This document shows positions 51,553 through 62,817 of a DNA stretch of 64,000 bases, in pieces. How positions within the stretch are numbered: position 1 is the stretch's first letter; every line of letters starts with the position of its first letter. Made by a program: the position numbers and the translations under genes. This stretch comes from an uncultured Nitrospira sp. (GTDB taxonomy: Bacteria > Nitrospirota > Nitrospiria > Nitrospirales > Nitrospiraceae). The DNA lies in contig CAMLHQ010000004.1 in NCBI GenBank assembly GCA_946479785.1, forward strand, positions 1-64,000. Reading direction: 5' to 3'. The notes beneath the pieces were generated by a model. That model saw nothing but the letters and a program-made list of their open reading frames with translations, did no database searches and was not told the origin of the DNA.

Positions 51553-51696
51553 AATCCTCTCCTCCTCTGGCACCTGGCGAGCCATCGCCACGATCATGAG
51601 TCGTACCGTTTACAGCATCATAATAAGCGATGCACGAGGGGAAAGAAAATGGGCTGGTTGGCCCAACGGGTGTAGCTCGACCGGGCTATTGGCGCC

Positions 51697-52548
51697 CTAC
51701 TCAGAAAAGACGGTTGAGTCGAGCCGGCGAAGATTGGAGGCGAGACCTAGCGTGGACAGGGTGTAAATCATCCATTTTGAGGGGTCGAAATTATACCATC
51801 GGGGCCCGTTGCGGTAATCACGTGCATAGGTATGGTGGTAATTGTGGTAACCCTCGCCAAAACTGACGAATGAGACGAGCCAGCTGTCGCGGCTACTGTC
51901 ACGCTGCCCGTGCGGTTGCGTACCGAACATGTGGCATAGCGAGTTGATGGCAAACGTCGAATTCAGCACCATGAACATGCGAAACATCCCTGCGAGGAAA
52001 AAACAGCTGATGCCGCCCATCAACCCTCCGTGGAGAATCCCGAGCAAGAGTGGAAAGGCTAACCCGGAAATGACGATGGCATGATAGTTCCGGTGTTGCC
52101 ACATGATCATCGGATCTTTGCGCAGCTGGCGTTCGTAGTTCGGCGTCCTGTGCGGCGTGTTGATGAAGAGCCAGACACAGTGGCTGTGCCAAAAACCTTT
52201 CTGGGCATTATAGGGATCTTCTTCCTGGTCCGTGCGCGCATGGTGGCGAATATGATCCGCGCTCCAACGGAGTGCGGAGTTTTGTAACGCCCAGCCGCCC
52301 GCGATCAGCAGCATCGCCTTCACCCAGGGATGGCATTCGAAACTGCGATGGGAAATCAGCCGGTGGTAGCCGACCGTAATACCCAGGCCGGTAACGACGT
52401 ATAGACAACCGAAGACGATCCAGTCGAACAGGCTATAGCCGTAGAAATAGCCGTACAACGGTGTTCCCACCATTGTCACGATGGCGACCAGGCAAAACAG
52501 CGTGAACGTCTTATAAGCAAACGGCGTAGTTCCGACGGCGTCCGGCAT
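51697..52548 (-). CDS. Acyl-CoA delta-9 type fatty acid desaturase
   Basis: 283-aa integral membrane di-iron desaturase that introduces a cis double bond. The three histidine boxes are HRLISH, HIRHH and HNYHH, separated by hydrophobic segments (for example LFCLVAIVTMVGTPLYGYF and LLLIAGGWALQ). The form matches bacterial stearoyl-CoA/acyl-lipid desaturases. Electron donors are not encoded next to it unless the Rieske protein serves. First gene of the run that ends at lipA; the 51553-51696 gap holds nothing evident. Confidence 0.95.
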   Translation of the reverse strand: MPDAVGTTPFAYKTFTLFCLVAIVTMVGTPLYGYFYGYSLFDWIVFGCLYVVTGLGITVGYHRLISHRSFECHPWVKAMLLIAGGWALQNSALRWSADHIRHHARTDQEEDPYNAQKGFWHSHCVWLFINTPHRTPNYERQLRKDPMIMWQHRNYHAIVISGLAFPLLLGILHGGLMGGISCFFLAGMFRMFMVLNSTFAINSLCHMFGTQPHGQRDSSRDSWLVSFVSFGEGYHNYHHTYARDYRNGPRWYNFDPSKWMIYTLSTLGLASNLRRLDSTVFSE

Positions 52549-52732
52549 CCTTTACTCCCTATGCAGGTGGAAAATGGACTTCACCAAGATCTGGTTGGGA
52601 CCGAGAAGTCTTAGCGGGTAAGAATACCGAAGTAGCGGACTTTTATCAAGAAATTCTTTGCAATGCAGGTTCACCCGAAGCATAGCGGTGTATACTGAAA
52701 CCAGGAGACACCGCCCACTTGGAGGGTCGGCC

Positions 52733-55675
52733 GTGACGTCCTCAGCTCACCTGGAAGCCTCCATCCGTCGAATCGGCGAAGAACTCGCCCGGCTCTCGGC
52801 AGGCCAATCCCCTACCCTGTTTGAACGTCAGTGGTGGTCCCAAGCGGCCATCAATCTCGCGATGCACGATCTTGATTTCAAGACGCAGCTATTTCGATTT
52901 ATCGATGTGCTGCCGTCGGTGACCGACGATCAGCGTGTGGTGACCTTGGCCGAAGAATATTTCGGTTCGTTGGCTGATCAGGCATTCGGTCTCCGCTGGG
53001 GGTTGAAGGCCCTGTCTGCAACCGGCATCGGTGCCCGTCTGAGCGGGCATGCCATTCGCTCACAGGTCGAGCAGATGGCACGGACGTTCATCGCCGGTTC
53101 ATCGATCGACGATGCCGCGCCCGTCTTGTGCGACTTGTGGAACAGCGGCAAGGCATGGTCGGTCGATCTACTCGGCGAAGCGACGATTAGCGATCGGGAA
53201 GCAGACCGCTACCGCGACCGCTGTCTTCACGCTCTCGAAGCCCTGGCCCGCGCGGCGACGTCGTGGAATGCTGTGCCTCTGCTGGAGCAAGATCATCTCG
53301 GTGGTATTCCGCGTGTTCAACTCTCGTTGAAAATCTCGGCGCTCTCCCCTCACCTCGATCCGATCGATCCGGAAGGAAGCTTTCAGTCGGTGGCCGCTCG
53401 GCTCAGGCCGATTGTCGATGCGGCAATGCAATTGCCGGCCTCGCTGATCTTCGACATGGAGCAGGCCGAAACCAAAGATCTGCTCATCGACATTTTCACA
53501 CGGCTCTTCTCAGAACCGGCCTATGTCAGGTTCCCCCACGTGGGCCTGGCGGTGCAAGCGTACCATCGCGCCACCGCTCGCGACGTCAGTACCCTGCTTT
53601 CATGGGTCCGTACACGAGGCACACCGATCACGATCAGATTAGTGAAGGGGGCCTACTGGGACTCCGATACCATTCGCTATCGCCAGCGAGGCTGGCCAGT
53701 TCCCTTGTTCGAACAGAAGGCCGAGACGGATACGAACTATGAAGCGCTGGCCCGTACGATGTTGCAGGCGGCTCCGCTAATCCGACCGGCATTCGGCACG
53801 CATAATCTGCGGACACTTGCCTATATTGAGGCGGTGGCCGAGCAGCTCACCCTCCCGCCGACGACCTGGGAGTATCAGATGATTTTCGGCATGGCCGAGC
53901 CGTTTCAGCATGCCGTCCGGCAGCGAGCAAGACGATTGCGACTCTATACGCCGGTCGGCGATCTGCTTCCTGGGATGGCCTACTTGGTGCGCCGCCTCCT
54001 GGAAAATACCTCAAATGAATCGTTCCTGCGAAAAGAGTATGTCGAATCCCAGCCGTTGAGCACGTTGCTGGCACCGCCCGCCGCATCGGCTGTGGCGACT
54101 TCGGTGAGTGAGGCGGCTGGGTTTCGCAATGAACCACTGCGTGATTTTTCCCGAGCCGAGGTACGATCAGCCATGCGGGATGCGATCGTCCAGGTCAAAG
54201 GACAACTCGGCAAGCTATGGACGTCTGTGGCAGGCGGACTGACGCTGACTGGTCCGGTCATGACGTCGCACAATCCCAGTCATCCGGATGAAGTCGTCGG
54301 CATGGTGCGAGCGGCCAATGATACCGACGTCGAACAGGCGGTTAGCCGGGCGGCAGGAGTTTGGCAGACATGGCAGGAGACACCGTTTGAACGGCGCGTG
54401 GCGATCATGCGAGCGGCGGCAGCGCTCATGCGATCGCGGCGCGAGACACTCGCCGCGTGGGAAGTGTTGGAATCTGGAAAACCCTGGCGGGAGGCGGATG
54501 CGGATGTCGCCGAGGCGATCGACTTTCTGGAATTCTACGCGGCGGAATGGCTGCGCATTGCGCCAGCCAAGCGTCTAGGGCAGGAGCCGGGCGAACTGAA
54601 TCATCGAACGTTGAATCCACGCGGGGTCACGGCGGTGATCGCCCCGTGGAATTTTCCTCTCGCGATTCCGAGCGGCATGGTCTCGGCGGCGCTGGTAGCC
54701 GGTAATCCCGTCGTCTTCAAGCCATCTGAGCGGTCGCCGTTGGTTGGCCACTTGCTCGTGGAAATTCTGGTTGAAGCCGGCGTGCCGGCAGCCGCGATCT
54801 GTTGTCTGCCGGGAGGGCCGGAGATCGGGCAGGCATTGGTCCGGCATCTTGATGTCGTGACCATTGCATTTACCGGATCGAAAACGGTGGGGCTGAGCCT
54901 CCTGAAACACACGTCCGTCCTTGCGCCGGGACAACGGATGGTGAAGCGAGTGATTGCGGAAATGGGCGGGAAAAATGCGATTATCATCGATGAAACAGCT
55001 GACCTGGATGATGCCATCGCCGGTGTGGTAGCGTCCTGCACAGGCTATAGCGGACAAAAATGCTCCGCCTGCTCCCGAGCGATTGTTCATAAGTCGGTGT
55101 ATGCATTGTTCATCGAGCGGCTTGCCGATGCGATCTTGAGCTTGCGTGTAGGCGATCCGGAGATGCCCGGTACTCAAGTCGGACCGGTGATTGATGAGCG
55201 GGCGCAGGCCAATATTCTGAACTACATGAAAATCGGGAACCAAGAGGCGCGGGTTCTGGTGGAAGGACGTGTGACGCAACCCGGCTGGTATATCGGCCCG
55301 ACGGTATTTGTCGATGTGAAATCAACCGACCGGATCGCGCAGGAGGAAATCTTCGGGCCGGTATTGGCGGTGATCAGGGCGGAGTCGTTTGACGAGGCAT
55401 TGACGATCGCCAATGCGACCGACTATGCCTTGACCGGGGGCGTCTACTCCCGCAGCCCGGCCAATCTCGAATTGGCGCGGCGACGTTTCGACGTGGGGAA
55501 TCTCTATTTGAATCGGCCCATCACCGGCGCGCTGGTCAACCGCCAGCCATTCGGGGGGCATCGGCTTTCAGGGGTCGGGGCGAAGGCGGGGGGCGAGGAC
55601 TACCTGATGCAGTTTGTGGTCACGAGAATCGTCAGCGAACAGACCCTCCGCCGGGGTTTCGCTCCGGCCGACTGA
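52733..55675 (+). CDS. putA: Bifunctional proline dehydrogenase / L-glutamate gamma-semialdehyde dehydrogenase
   Basis: 980 aa converting proline to glutamate in two steps. The PRODH barrel shows SLKISALSPHLDPIDPEGSF, RLVKGAYWDSDTIRYRQRG, ETDTNYEALARTML and PAFGTHNLRTLAY. The ALDH half shows ITAVIAPWNFPLAIP-like AVIAPWNFPLAIPSG, the Glu in VIAEMGGKNAIII and catalytic Cys in GYSGQKCSACSRAIVH. No N-terminal ribbon-helix-helix DNA-binding domain, so it does not repress its own gene. GTG at 52733 with GGAGGG upstream. Its 3' end overlaps the convergent gene by 108 bp. Confidence 0.97.
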   Translation: MTSSAHLEASIRRIGEELARLSAGQSPTLFERQWWSQAAINLAMHDLDFKTQLFRFIDVLPSVTDDQRVVTLAEEYFGSLADQAFGLRWGLKALSATGIGARLSGHAIRSQVEQMARTFIAGSSIDDAAPVLCDLWNSGKAWSVDLLGEATISDREADRYRDRCLHALEALARAATSWNAVPLLEQDHLGGIPRVQLSLKISALSPHLDPIDPEGSFQSVAARLRPIVDAAMQLPASLIFDMEQAETKDLLIDIFTRLFSEPAYVRFPHVGLAVQAYHRATARDVSTLLSWVRTRGTPITIRLVKGAYWDSDTIRYRQRGWPVPLFEQKAETDTNYEALARTMLQAAPLIRPAFGTHNLRTLAYIEAVAEQLTLPPTTWEYQMIFGMAEPFQHAVRQRARRLRLYTPVGDLLPGMAYLVRRLLENTSNESFLRKEYVESQPLSTLLAPPAASAVATSVSEAAGFRNEPLRDFSRAEVRSAMRDAIVQVKGQLGKLWTSVAGGLTLTGPVMTSHNPSHPDEVVGMVRAANDTDVEQAVSRAAGVWQTWQETPFERRVAIMRAAAALMRSRRETLAAWEVLESGKPWREADADVAEAIDFLEFYAAEWLRIAPAKRLGQEPGELNHRTLNPRGVTAVIAPWNFPLAIPSGMVSAALVAGNPVVFKPSERSPLVGHLLVEILVEAGVPAAAICCLPGGPEIGQALVRHLDVVTIAFTGSKTVGLSLLKHTSVLAPGQRMVKRVIAEMGGKNAIIIDETADLDDAIAGVVASCTGYSGQKCSACSRAIVHKSVYALFIERLADAILSLRVGDPEMPGTQVGPVIDERAQANILNYMKIGNQEARVLVEGRVTQPGWYIGPTVFVDVKSTDRIAQEEIFGPVLAVIRAESFDEALTIANATDYALTGGVYSRSPANLELARRRFDVGNLYLNRPITGALVNRQPFGGHRLSGVGAKAGGEDYLMQFVVTRIVSEQTLRRGFAPAD

Positions 55676-56461
55676 CGCTTTGGGAGGCTTGACTTCGAAG
55701 GATTCAAGTTCCTCCATGATTTCGGTGATCACGCCGCGGTCCTCCAGCGGAGAGAGTTCCTGCCGTTCGACATATTTCACCAACCCGACTCCTTTCGCGA
55801 ACCAGGCCGTCATAACATCCGTGCCGGTAACCGCTCTTGTTGCACCGGAGAGATGAATATTCATCCGCATGTACGCTTCGACCTTGACCGCATCCTTGAA
55901 GGTGCCGGCTGGCACGATGACGGATTCGACTCCCGTGACGGTTGACGTACCCCGTGCGTCGACTTTTTCATTGACGCCGTCGCGATCCAGATCCGTTCCA
56001 AAGTCGAGGTCTTTCTTGTCAAATTGTTGGATTGTCGAAGAGATTCTCATCGGGAATCGGACTATCTGGTATGGAATGAGCTGTTTCTCCAATGGAGTGC
56101 CGGGCTCGGATCCGTGATAGACGATGCCGACGACATCGCGGCGGTAGAAGCTGTCTGACGGTCCATGATTGCCGGGATTGGTGTCGTGAAATACGGTGAC
56201 GGTCATACCCCTGAGAGTCCGGGTGCCCGTGACGGTCGATACATTCGTGAAAAATTTGTGTTCGATCGTTTGGAGAGGCCCTTCCGTGATTTGGCCGCGA
56301 TATTCCCAGTGGCTTCCAATCGTATCGGGGAAGTAATCAGGCGATTGTGAAATTCCACCGAGATCGTCCGCAGCTATGGAAGCAGACAGGAAAGCCGCGT
56401 AGCAGACCACAACCGCCATCCCGACGATGAAGCCGGATGTGTTTACATGCTGTTTCTGCAT
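55568..56461 (-). CDS. Exported hypothetical protein, overlaps putA
   Basis: 297-aa precursor with a signal peptide (IVGMAVVVCYAAFLSASIAA). The mature protein is beta-rich (HWEYRGQITEGPLQ, then VTGTRTLRGMTVTVFHDT, GTFKDAVKVEAYMRMNI, and FAKGVGLVKYVERQEL), a pattern often seen in exported proteins of the DUF3108 type that carry a WYAKGVGLVK-like strand. The last 35 residues overlap putA on the other strand and may be a run-on. Function unknown. Confidence 0.72.
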   Translation of the reverse strand: MQKQHVNTSGFIVGMAVVVCYAAFLSASIAADDLGGISQSPDYFPDTIGSHWEYRGQITEGPLQTIEHKFFTNVSTVTGTRTLRGMTVTVFHDTNPGNHGPSDSFYRRDVVGIVYHGSEPGTPLEKQLIPYQIVRFPMRISSTIQQFDKKDLDFGTDLDRDGVNEKVDARGTSTVTGVESVIVPAGTFKDAVKVEAYMRMNIHLSGATRAVTGTDVMTAWFAKGVGLVKYVERQELSPLEDRGVITEIMEELESFEVKPPKASVGRSETPAEGLFADDSRDHKLHQVVLAPRLRPDP

Positions 56462-56595
56462 ATGCGAGGTCTCCTGAAAGGTAATTCGGAACGGTACCAT
56501 ACGAATCCTAAAGGCAGCAAGCACGTAAGCATCTCCATCCGGAAGGTTACGGCGGGCTTGCCTTCATTCATCGGCGCAACGATAATCCACGTTCT

Positions 56596-58799
<2,204 letters not shown>

Positions 58800-58834
58800 A
58801 GGCGGCCATTGTACCGTGGGTGCAGCGGAAGCGG

Positions 58835-60175
58835 CTACCCGGCGAGGAAACGCTCGAGGAACGTCGTCGAGACGTGGCCCTTTTGGAAGTCGGGATCGCT
58901 GAGGATGCGTTTATGGAGTGGGATGGTTGTCTTGATGCCTTCAATGACGAATTCATCCAGAGCTCGGCGCATGCGGGCAATGGCTTCCTGCCGGTCCCGT
59001 CCATGGGTGATGACCTTGGCGATCATGGAATCGTAATGAGGAACGACGACGGCATTCGTCTCCATGGCGGAGTCCACGCGGACGCCGAATCCACCGGGAG
59101 CACTGTATTTGGTAATCAATCCCGGCGACGGGGTAAATTTTTCCGGGTCCTCGGCGTTGATGCGACATTCCAGGCTGTGGCCGTTGAGCCGGATGTCAGG
59201 CTGCTTGAACGAAAGAGCTTGCCCGTCGGCGAGGGTAATCTGTTCTTTGATGAGGTCGACCCCCGTGACCATTTCGGTGATCGGGTGTTCGACCTGAATC
59301 CGGGTGTTCATTTCCATGAAAAAGAAGTTGTGGTCCTTGTCCAAAAGGAATTCCACCGTGCCGAGGTTCCGATAATGCACAGCTTTCACAGCTTCGATGG
59401 CAATGCGCCCGATCTCCCGGCGGAGCTTTTCATCGACTGCGGGCGACGGTGTTTCCTCCACGAGCTTCTGGTGGCGCCGCTGAATCGAGCAATCGCGTTC
59501 GCCTAAGTGCACCACATGGCCGCGATGGTCGGCAGCAATTTGTAGTTCAATGTGGCGTGGCTCGAGAAAATACCGTTCGAGGTAGACACTGTCATTGCCG
59601 AATGTGGACTTGGCTTCAGCCTGGGCCGCTTGGAAGGCTCGCCCGAGTTCTTCGGCGCTGTTCACTACCCGCATGCCGCGGCCGCCGCCTCCTGCTGCCG
59701 CCTTAATAATGACTGGATACCCGATCTTCGTGGCGGCTTCGCGGGCCTCTTGCTCGCTCTTGAGCTCACCGGGGCTTCCCGGTGTGACCGGCAAGCCTCG
59801 CCGGGCGACGATTTCCCGCGCCTTGGCCTTGTCGCCCATGAGCGCGATGTTTTCCGACGTGGGGCCGATGAACTTGATGCCGATGGATTCGCAGACTTCG
59901 GCAAAGTGGGCGTTTTCAGACAGGAAGCCGTAACCGGGATGGATCGCGTCGGCGCCGGTGATTTCCGCGGCGCTCAGGACGTTGGGAATGTTGCGATAAC
60001 TCAATGCGGCTTCGGCCGGTCCCACACAGATGCGCTCATCCGCTGCTCTCGTGTGCATGCTGGCGGCGTCGGCCTCGGAGTGGATGGCCACCGTCTTGAT
60101 GCCGAGTTCTTTGCAGGCGCGGATGACCCGCAGCGCGATCTCTCCACGATTGGCGACGAGCACTTTCTTAAACAC
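58835..60175 (-). CDS. accC: Acetyl-CoA carboxylase biotin carboxylase subunit
   Basis: 446 aa, normal length. It carboxylates the biotin on AccB using ATP and bicarbonate. Seen: [38 protein letters not shown], the ATP-grasp glycine loop [50 protein letters not shown] and [16 protein letters not shown]. It follows accB by 34 nt. Confidence 0.99.
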   Translation of the reverse strand: MFKKVLVANRGEIALRVIRACKELGIKTVAIHSEADAASMHTRAADERICVGPAEAALSYRNIPNVLSAAEITGADAIHPGYGFLSENAHFAEVCESIGIKFIGPTSENIALMGDKAKAREIVARRGLPVTPGSPGELKSEQEAREAATKIGYPVIIKAAAGGGGRGMRVVNSAEELGRAFQAAQAEAKSTFGNDSVYLERYFLEPRHIELQIAADHRGHVVHLGERDCSIQRRHQKLVEETPSPAVDEKLRREIGRIAIEAVKAVHYRNLGTVEFLLDKDHNFFFMEMNTRIQVEHPITEMVTGVDLIKEQITLADGQALSFKQPDIRLNGHSLECRINAEDPEKFTPSPGLITKYSAPGGFGVRVDSAMETNAVVVPHYDSMIAKVITHGRDRQEAIARMRRALDEFVIEGIKTTIPLHKRILSDPDFQKGHVSTTFLERFLAG

Positions 60176-60209
60176 GGCCGTACTCCGGTATGGATCAGAG
60201 AAGGAGGGG

Positions 60210-60770
60210 TTAAGGCGTTGCTTTGGGATCGATTAGAAAGAGAGCTTGGCCATATTCAACGGGCTTGGTGCTTTCCACCAGGATCTTGGTGATGCGCCCG
60301 TCCACCTCCGATTCAATCTCGTTCATCAGCTTCATCGCTTCCACGATACACAAGACCTGCCCTTTTTTCACGTAATCCCCTTCTTCGACATACGGGTCGG
60401 CATCGGGCGAGGGGGAACGATAGAACGTGCCGACAATCGGCGATGTAATCGTGATCTGACCGGTGGGGTCCTCGACCGGTGCAGTGACCGATATGGTCTG
60501 CTGTGAGAGGGTCGGCGAGGTGGACAGTCCTTGTTCCGCCACGGTGGCAGAGACAGTCTTGACTCCGGTTTCATGGCGAACCCTAATCCGGATCCCTGCC
60601 CGCTCGATCTCCAGCTCGGTCAATTGGTTGCGTTTCAGCAGATCGATCATTTCCTGGATCTGCTTGTGTTGTGCTGCGGCGTCCTGGGCACTTTTTGTCC
60701 CGGCAAAGGACCCTGGCAGCACGATGGGGGTCCCGCGCTCTTTCGATTTGCGAGCTTTCTTCCGACTCAC
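60210..60770 (-). CDS. accB: Biotin carboxyl carrier protein of acetyl-CoA carboxylase
   Basis: 186 aa. The C-terminal biotinyl domain carries the biotin-attachment Lys in [12 protein letters not shown], preceded by [21 protein letters not shown]-terminal helices ([20 protein letters not shown]) resemble the normal BCCP start, but about 40 basic residues ([13 protein letters not shown]) precede them. The GTG start overlaps efp by 4 bp (GTGA), supporting the longer form. Part of efp-accB-accC. Confidence 0.96.
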   Translation of the reverse strand: MSRKKARKSKERGTPIVLPGSFAGTKSAQDAAAQHKQIQEMIDLLKRNQLTELEIERAGIRIRVRHETGVKTVSATVAEQGLSTSPTLSQQTISVTAPVEDPTGQITITSPIVGTFYRSPSPDADPYVEEGDYVKKGQVLCIVEAMKLMNEIESEVDGRITKILVESTKPVEYGQALFLIDPKATP

Positions 60771-61327
60771 CTGACGCGCTCCACGTAGGCTCTCGTACGG
60801 GTGTCGATCTTGATCACGGTACCCACTTCCAAATAGAGCGGAACTTTGATCGTGGCGCCGGTTTCCACGGTAGCAGGTTTCGTACCGCCCGAGGCGGTGT
60901 CGCCGCGAACTCCCGGTTCCGCATCGACGACTTTGAGCTCGATGAATATCGGCAGCTCCACGTCGATCGGTCGGTGCTCGTAAATGAGGATCTTCACCGT
61001 CATGTTTTCTTTAAGGAGATCGGCATTCTCACCGAGCTGCTTTTTTGCGAACGTCAACTGTTCGTATGTTTCCGTGTCCATGAACGTGTAGTCATCGCCC
61101 GTGGCATAGAGAAACTGCATCTCGCGTTCTTCGAGATCCGGTTCTTCAAAACGTTCCCCGGATCGAAAGGTGCGATCCAGCACGTTGCCGGAAATATAGC
61201 TCTTCAGTTTGGTCCTGACGAACGCCCCGCCTTTTCCCGGTTTCACATGTTGGAACTCGACGATGTAAAACGGTTCGCCGTCGACCATCAGTCGCACGCC
61301 GCCTCGAAAATCAGTGGTGGAAATCAC
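60767..61327 (-). CDS. efp: Elongation factor P
   Basis: 186 aa, normal EF-P length. It relieves ribosomes stalled at consecutive prolines. Seen: [20 protein letters not shown] and the loop KPGKGGAF whose central Lys is the modification site, then [17 protein letters not shown] and the C-terminal [18 protein letters not shown]. The start is GTG at 61327 with AGGGAG 6 nt upstream. No EpmA, EarP or similar modifying enzyme is in the window. Confidence 0.98.
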   Translation of the reverse strand: MISTTDFRGGVRLMVDGEPFYIVEFQHVKPGKGGAFVRTKLKSYISGNVLDRTFRSGERFEEPDLEEREMQFLYATGDDYTFMDTETYEQLTFAKKQLGENADLLKENMTVKILIYEHRPIDVELPIFIELKVVDAEPGVRGDTASGGTKPATVETGATIKVPLYLEVGTVIKIDTRTRAYVERVR

Positions 61328-61381
61328 TCGATGCTCCCTTCACTTGCCAATAAATAGAAATGAATAGATATGACGCGCACG

Positions 61382-61873
61382 TTATCGCGACGCACTTTTC
61401 TGTCTGCGAGATGCCGACGAAGACTTCTTGGGTTTTCTCATTGTCAAATGGTCGTGGAGGCCACGAAGTGCCAGCAAATAACCAGGCGGACCCAAACCGG
61501 AAATCTGCCCTAGTGCGACTCCAGCGACATAGGAGTGATGGCGAAATGGTTCGCGCTGATGGATATTCGACAGATGGACCTCGACCGTCGGCAGTCCGAC
61601 GGCGGCAATGGCATCGCGTATGGCGATGCTGGTGTGGGTATAGGCGGCTGGATTGATGATCACGCCGTCGTATCCGCTCCTGGCTTCCTGAATCCAACTG
61701 ACCAGCTCGCTTTCGCTATTCGATTGCCGGATATCGACTTCCACCGCCAATTCCTCAGATAGCTTGGTCAGGGCCGAGTCGATCCTGTCCAGCGACTGGG
61801 TACCATAGATGGATTGCTCCCTGGTGCCGAGGAGGTTCAGATTGGGCCCGTGTAAGACAAGTATTCGAAGCAT
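61382..61873 (-). CDS. aroQ: Type II 3-dehydroquinate dehydratase
   Basis: 163 aa, with about 15 basic residues added at the C-terminus ([15 protein letters not shown]). Third step of the shikimate pathway. Seen: [21 protein letters not shown] (catalytic Arg and Tyr), [19 protein letters not shown] and [20 protein letters not shown] (catalytic His). It precedes efp by 54 nt. Confidence 0.97.
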   Translation of the reverse strand: MLRILVLHGPNLNLLGTREQSIYGTQSLDRIDSALTKLSEELAVEVDIRQSNSESELVSWIQEARSGYDGVIINPAAYTHTSIAIRDAIAAVGLPTVEVHLSNIHQREPFRHHSYVAGVALGQISGLGPPGYLLALRGLHDHLTMRKPKKSSSASRRQKSASR

Positions 61874-61986
61874 GATTCAGCTGATCTTCACCTATGATTG
61901 TGAGGTGTGCCTTGCCGGCGGTTCAGCAGGGCGGCATTGTAACAGGCCGCCAAGGAGCGGTCAAACTATCGAAATGTATTGGAAAT

Positions 61987-62814
61987 TTATGAGCTGGGGT
62001 CTCCGGATGCCGTCCGATCTCGCCGCTGGCGTTCAATGGAACGCAGCCATGCTTCGAGTTGCGCAATTGTCTCGGCCTTGGAGGATGGTTCCATCGGCGC
62101 CCCTACTGTCTCCGGTTGAACATCGAGAGCCTGCTCACTCACGCTCTGATGGTCGTTTTCATGAAGCGCCTGTTCCATGATGTTTGTTGCCACGCTGATC
62201 GGCGAATCGGTGGCCGACGCATCAGCGGCGACGGGTTGTACTGCCTGAGGAGCCGGTTCTTCAAGAACGGCCTGCGGTTTTTTCTCTGCGCCAGGCTCTG
62301 GTGACTGACCGGGTGGTTCTGACGCAGGTGCTCGTGTTGCTGTTGTGACCTGGACAGGAGGAACTTTTTTCTTCGGTTTTTCCGGTTCCGCCTGGACACC
62401 GAGCGATGCTTGGACGGACAGAGCTTCTTCATCTCTGGGGTTCATGCCGAGGATGACTCGACATGATTTGAGCGCCTCTTCCATCATGCCATGGGCTGCA
62501 TAGATCTTGATCAAGGTGCGATGGGCACGGAGATTGTCAGGACTGAGCTTGATCGCTCCTTCGAGCACGGCCCTCGCCTTGGTCGGCTGCTTCAGCTGGT
62601 CGTATGCCCGCCCTAACACCACCATGGCGGTGATGAATCCGGGATAGTGCTTCAGGCCGTCTTCAAGGACGCCGACGGCTTCCTCCCACATGCCGACTTT
62701 ACAATATTCCTCGGCCAGAGGGAGGAACGCTTTGGAATGTGGATCTTTGGCCAATTGAGTGGCCAGACGATCGATCTCCATAGCGCTGGCGGCATTTTTC
62801 TGATTAAGAGTCAT
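61987..62814 (-). CDS. TPR-repeat protein with Pro/Glu-rich tail
   Basis: 275 aa. Residues about 15-130 form three tetratricopeptide repeats (AFLPLAEEYCKVGMWEEAVG, then AMVVLGRAYDQLKQPTKARA, then AHRTLIKIYAAHGMMEEALK). The remainder is low-complexity, rich in Pro, Glu, Ala and Gln, with a final helix (AETIAQLEAWLRSIERQRRD). No signal peptide. Likely a scaffold; partner unknown. It starts 3 nt after coaBC and precedes aroQ by 113 nt. Confidence 0.88.
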   Translation of the reverse strand: MTLNQKNAASAMEIDRLATQLAKDPHSKAFLPLAEEYCKVGMWEEAVGVLEDGLKHYPGFITAMVVLGRAYDQLKQPTKARAVLEGAIKLSPDNLRAHRTLIKIYAAHGMMEEALKSCRVILGMNPRDEEALSVQASLGVQAEPEKPKKKVPPVQVTTATRAPASEPPGQSPEPGAEKKPQAVLEEPAPQAVQPVAADASATDSPISVATNIMEQALHENDHQSVSEQALDVQPETVGAPMEPSSKAETIAQLEAWLRSIERQRRDRTASGDPSS

Positions 62815-62817
62815 GGC

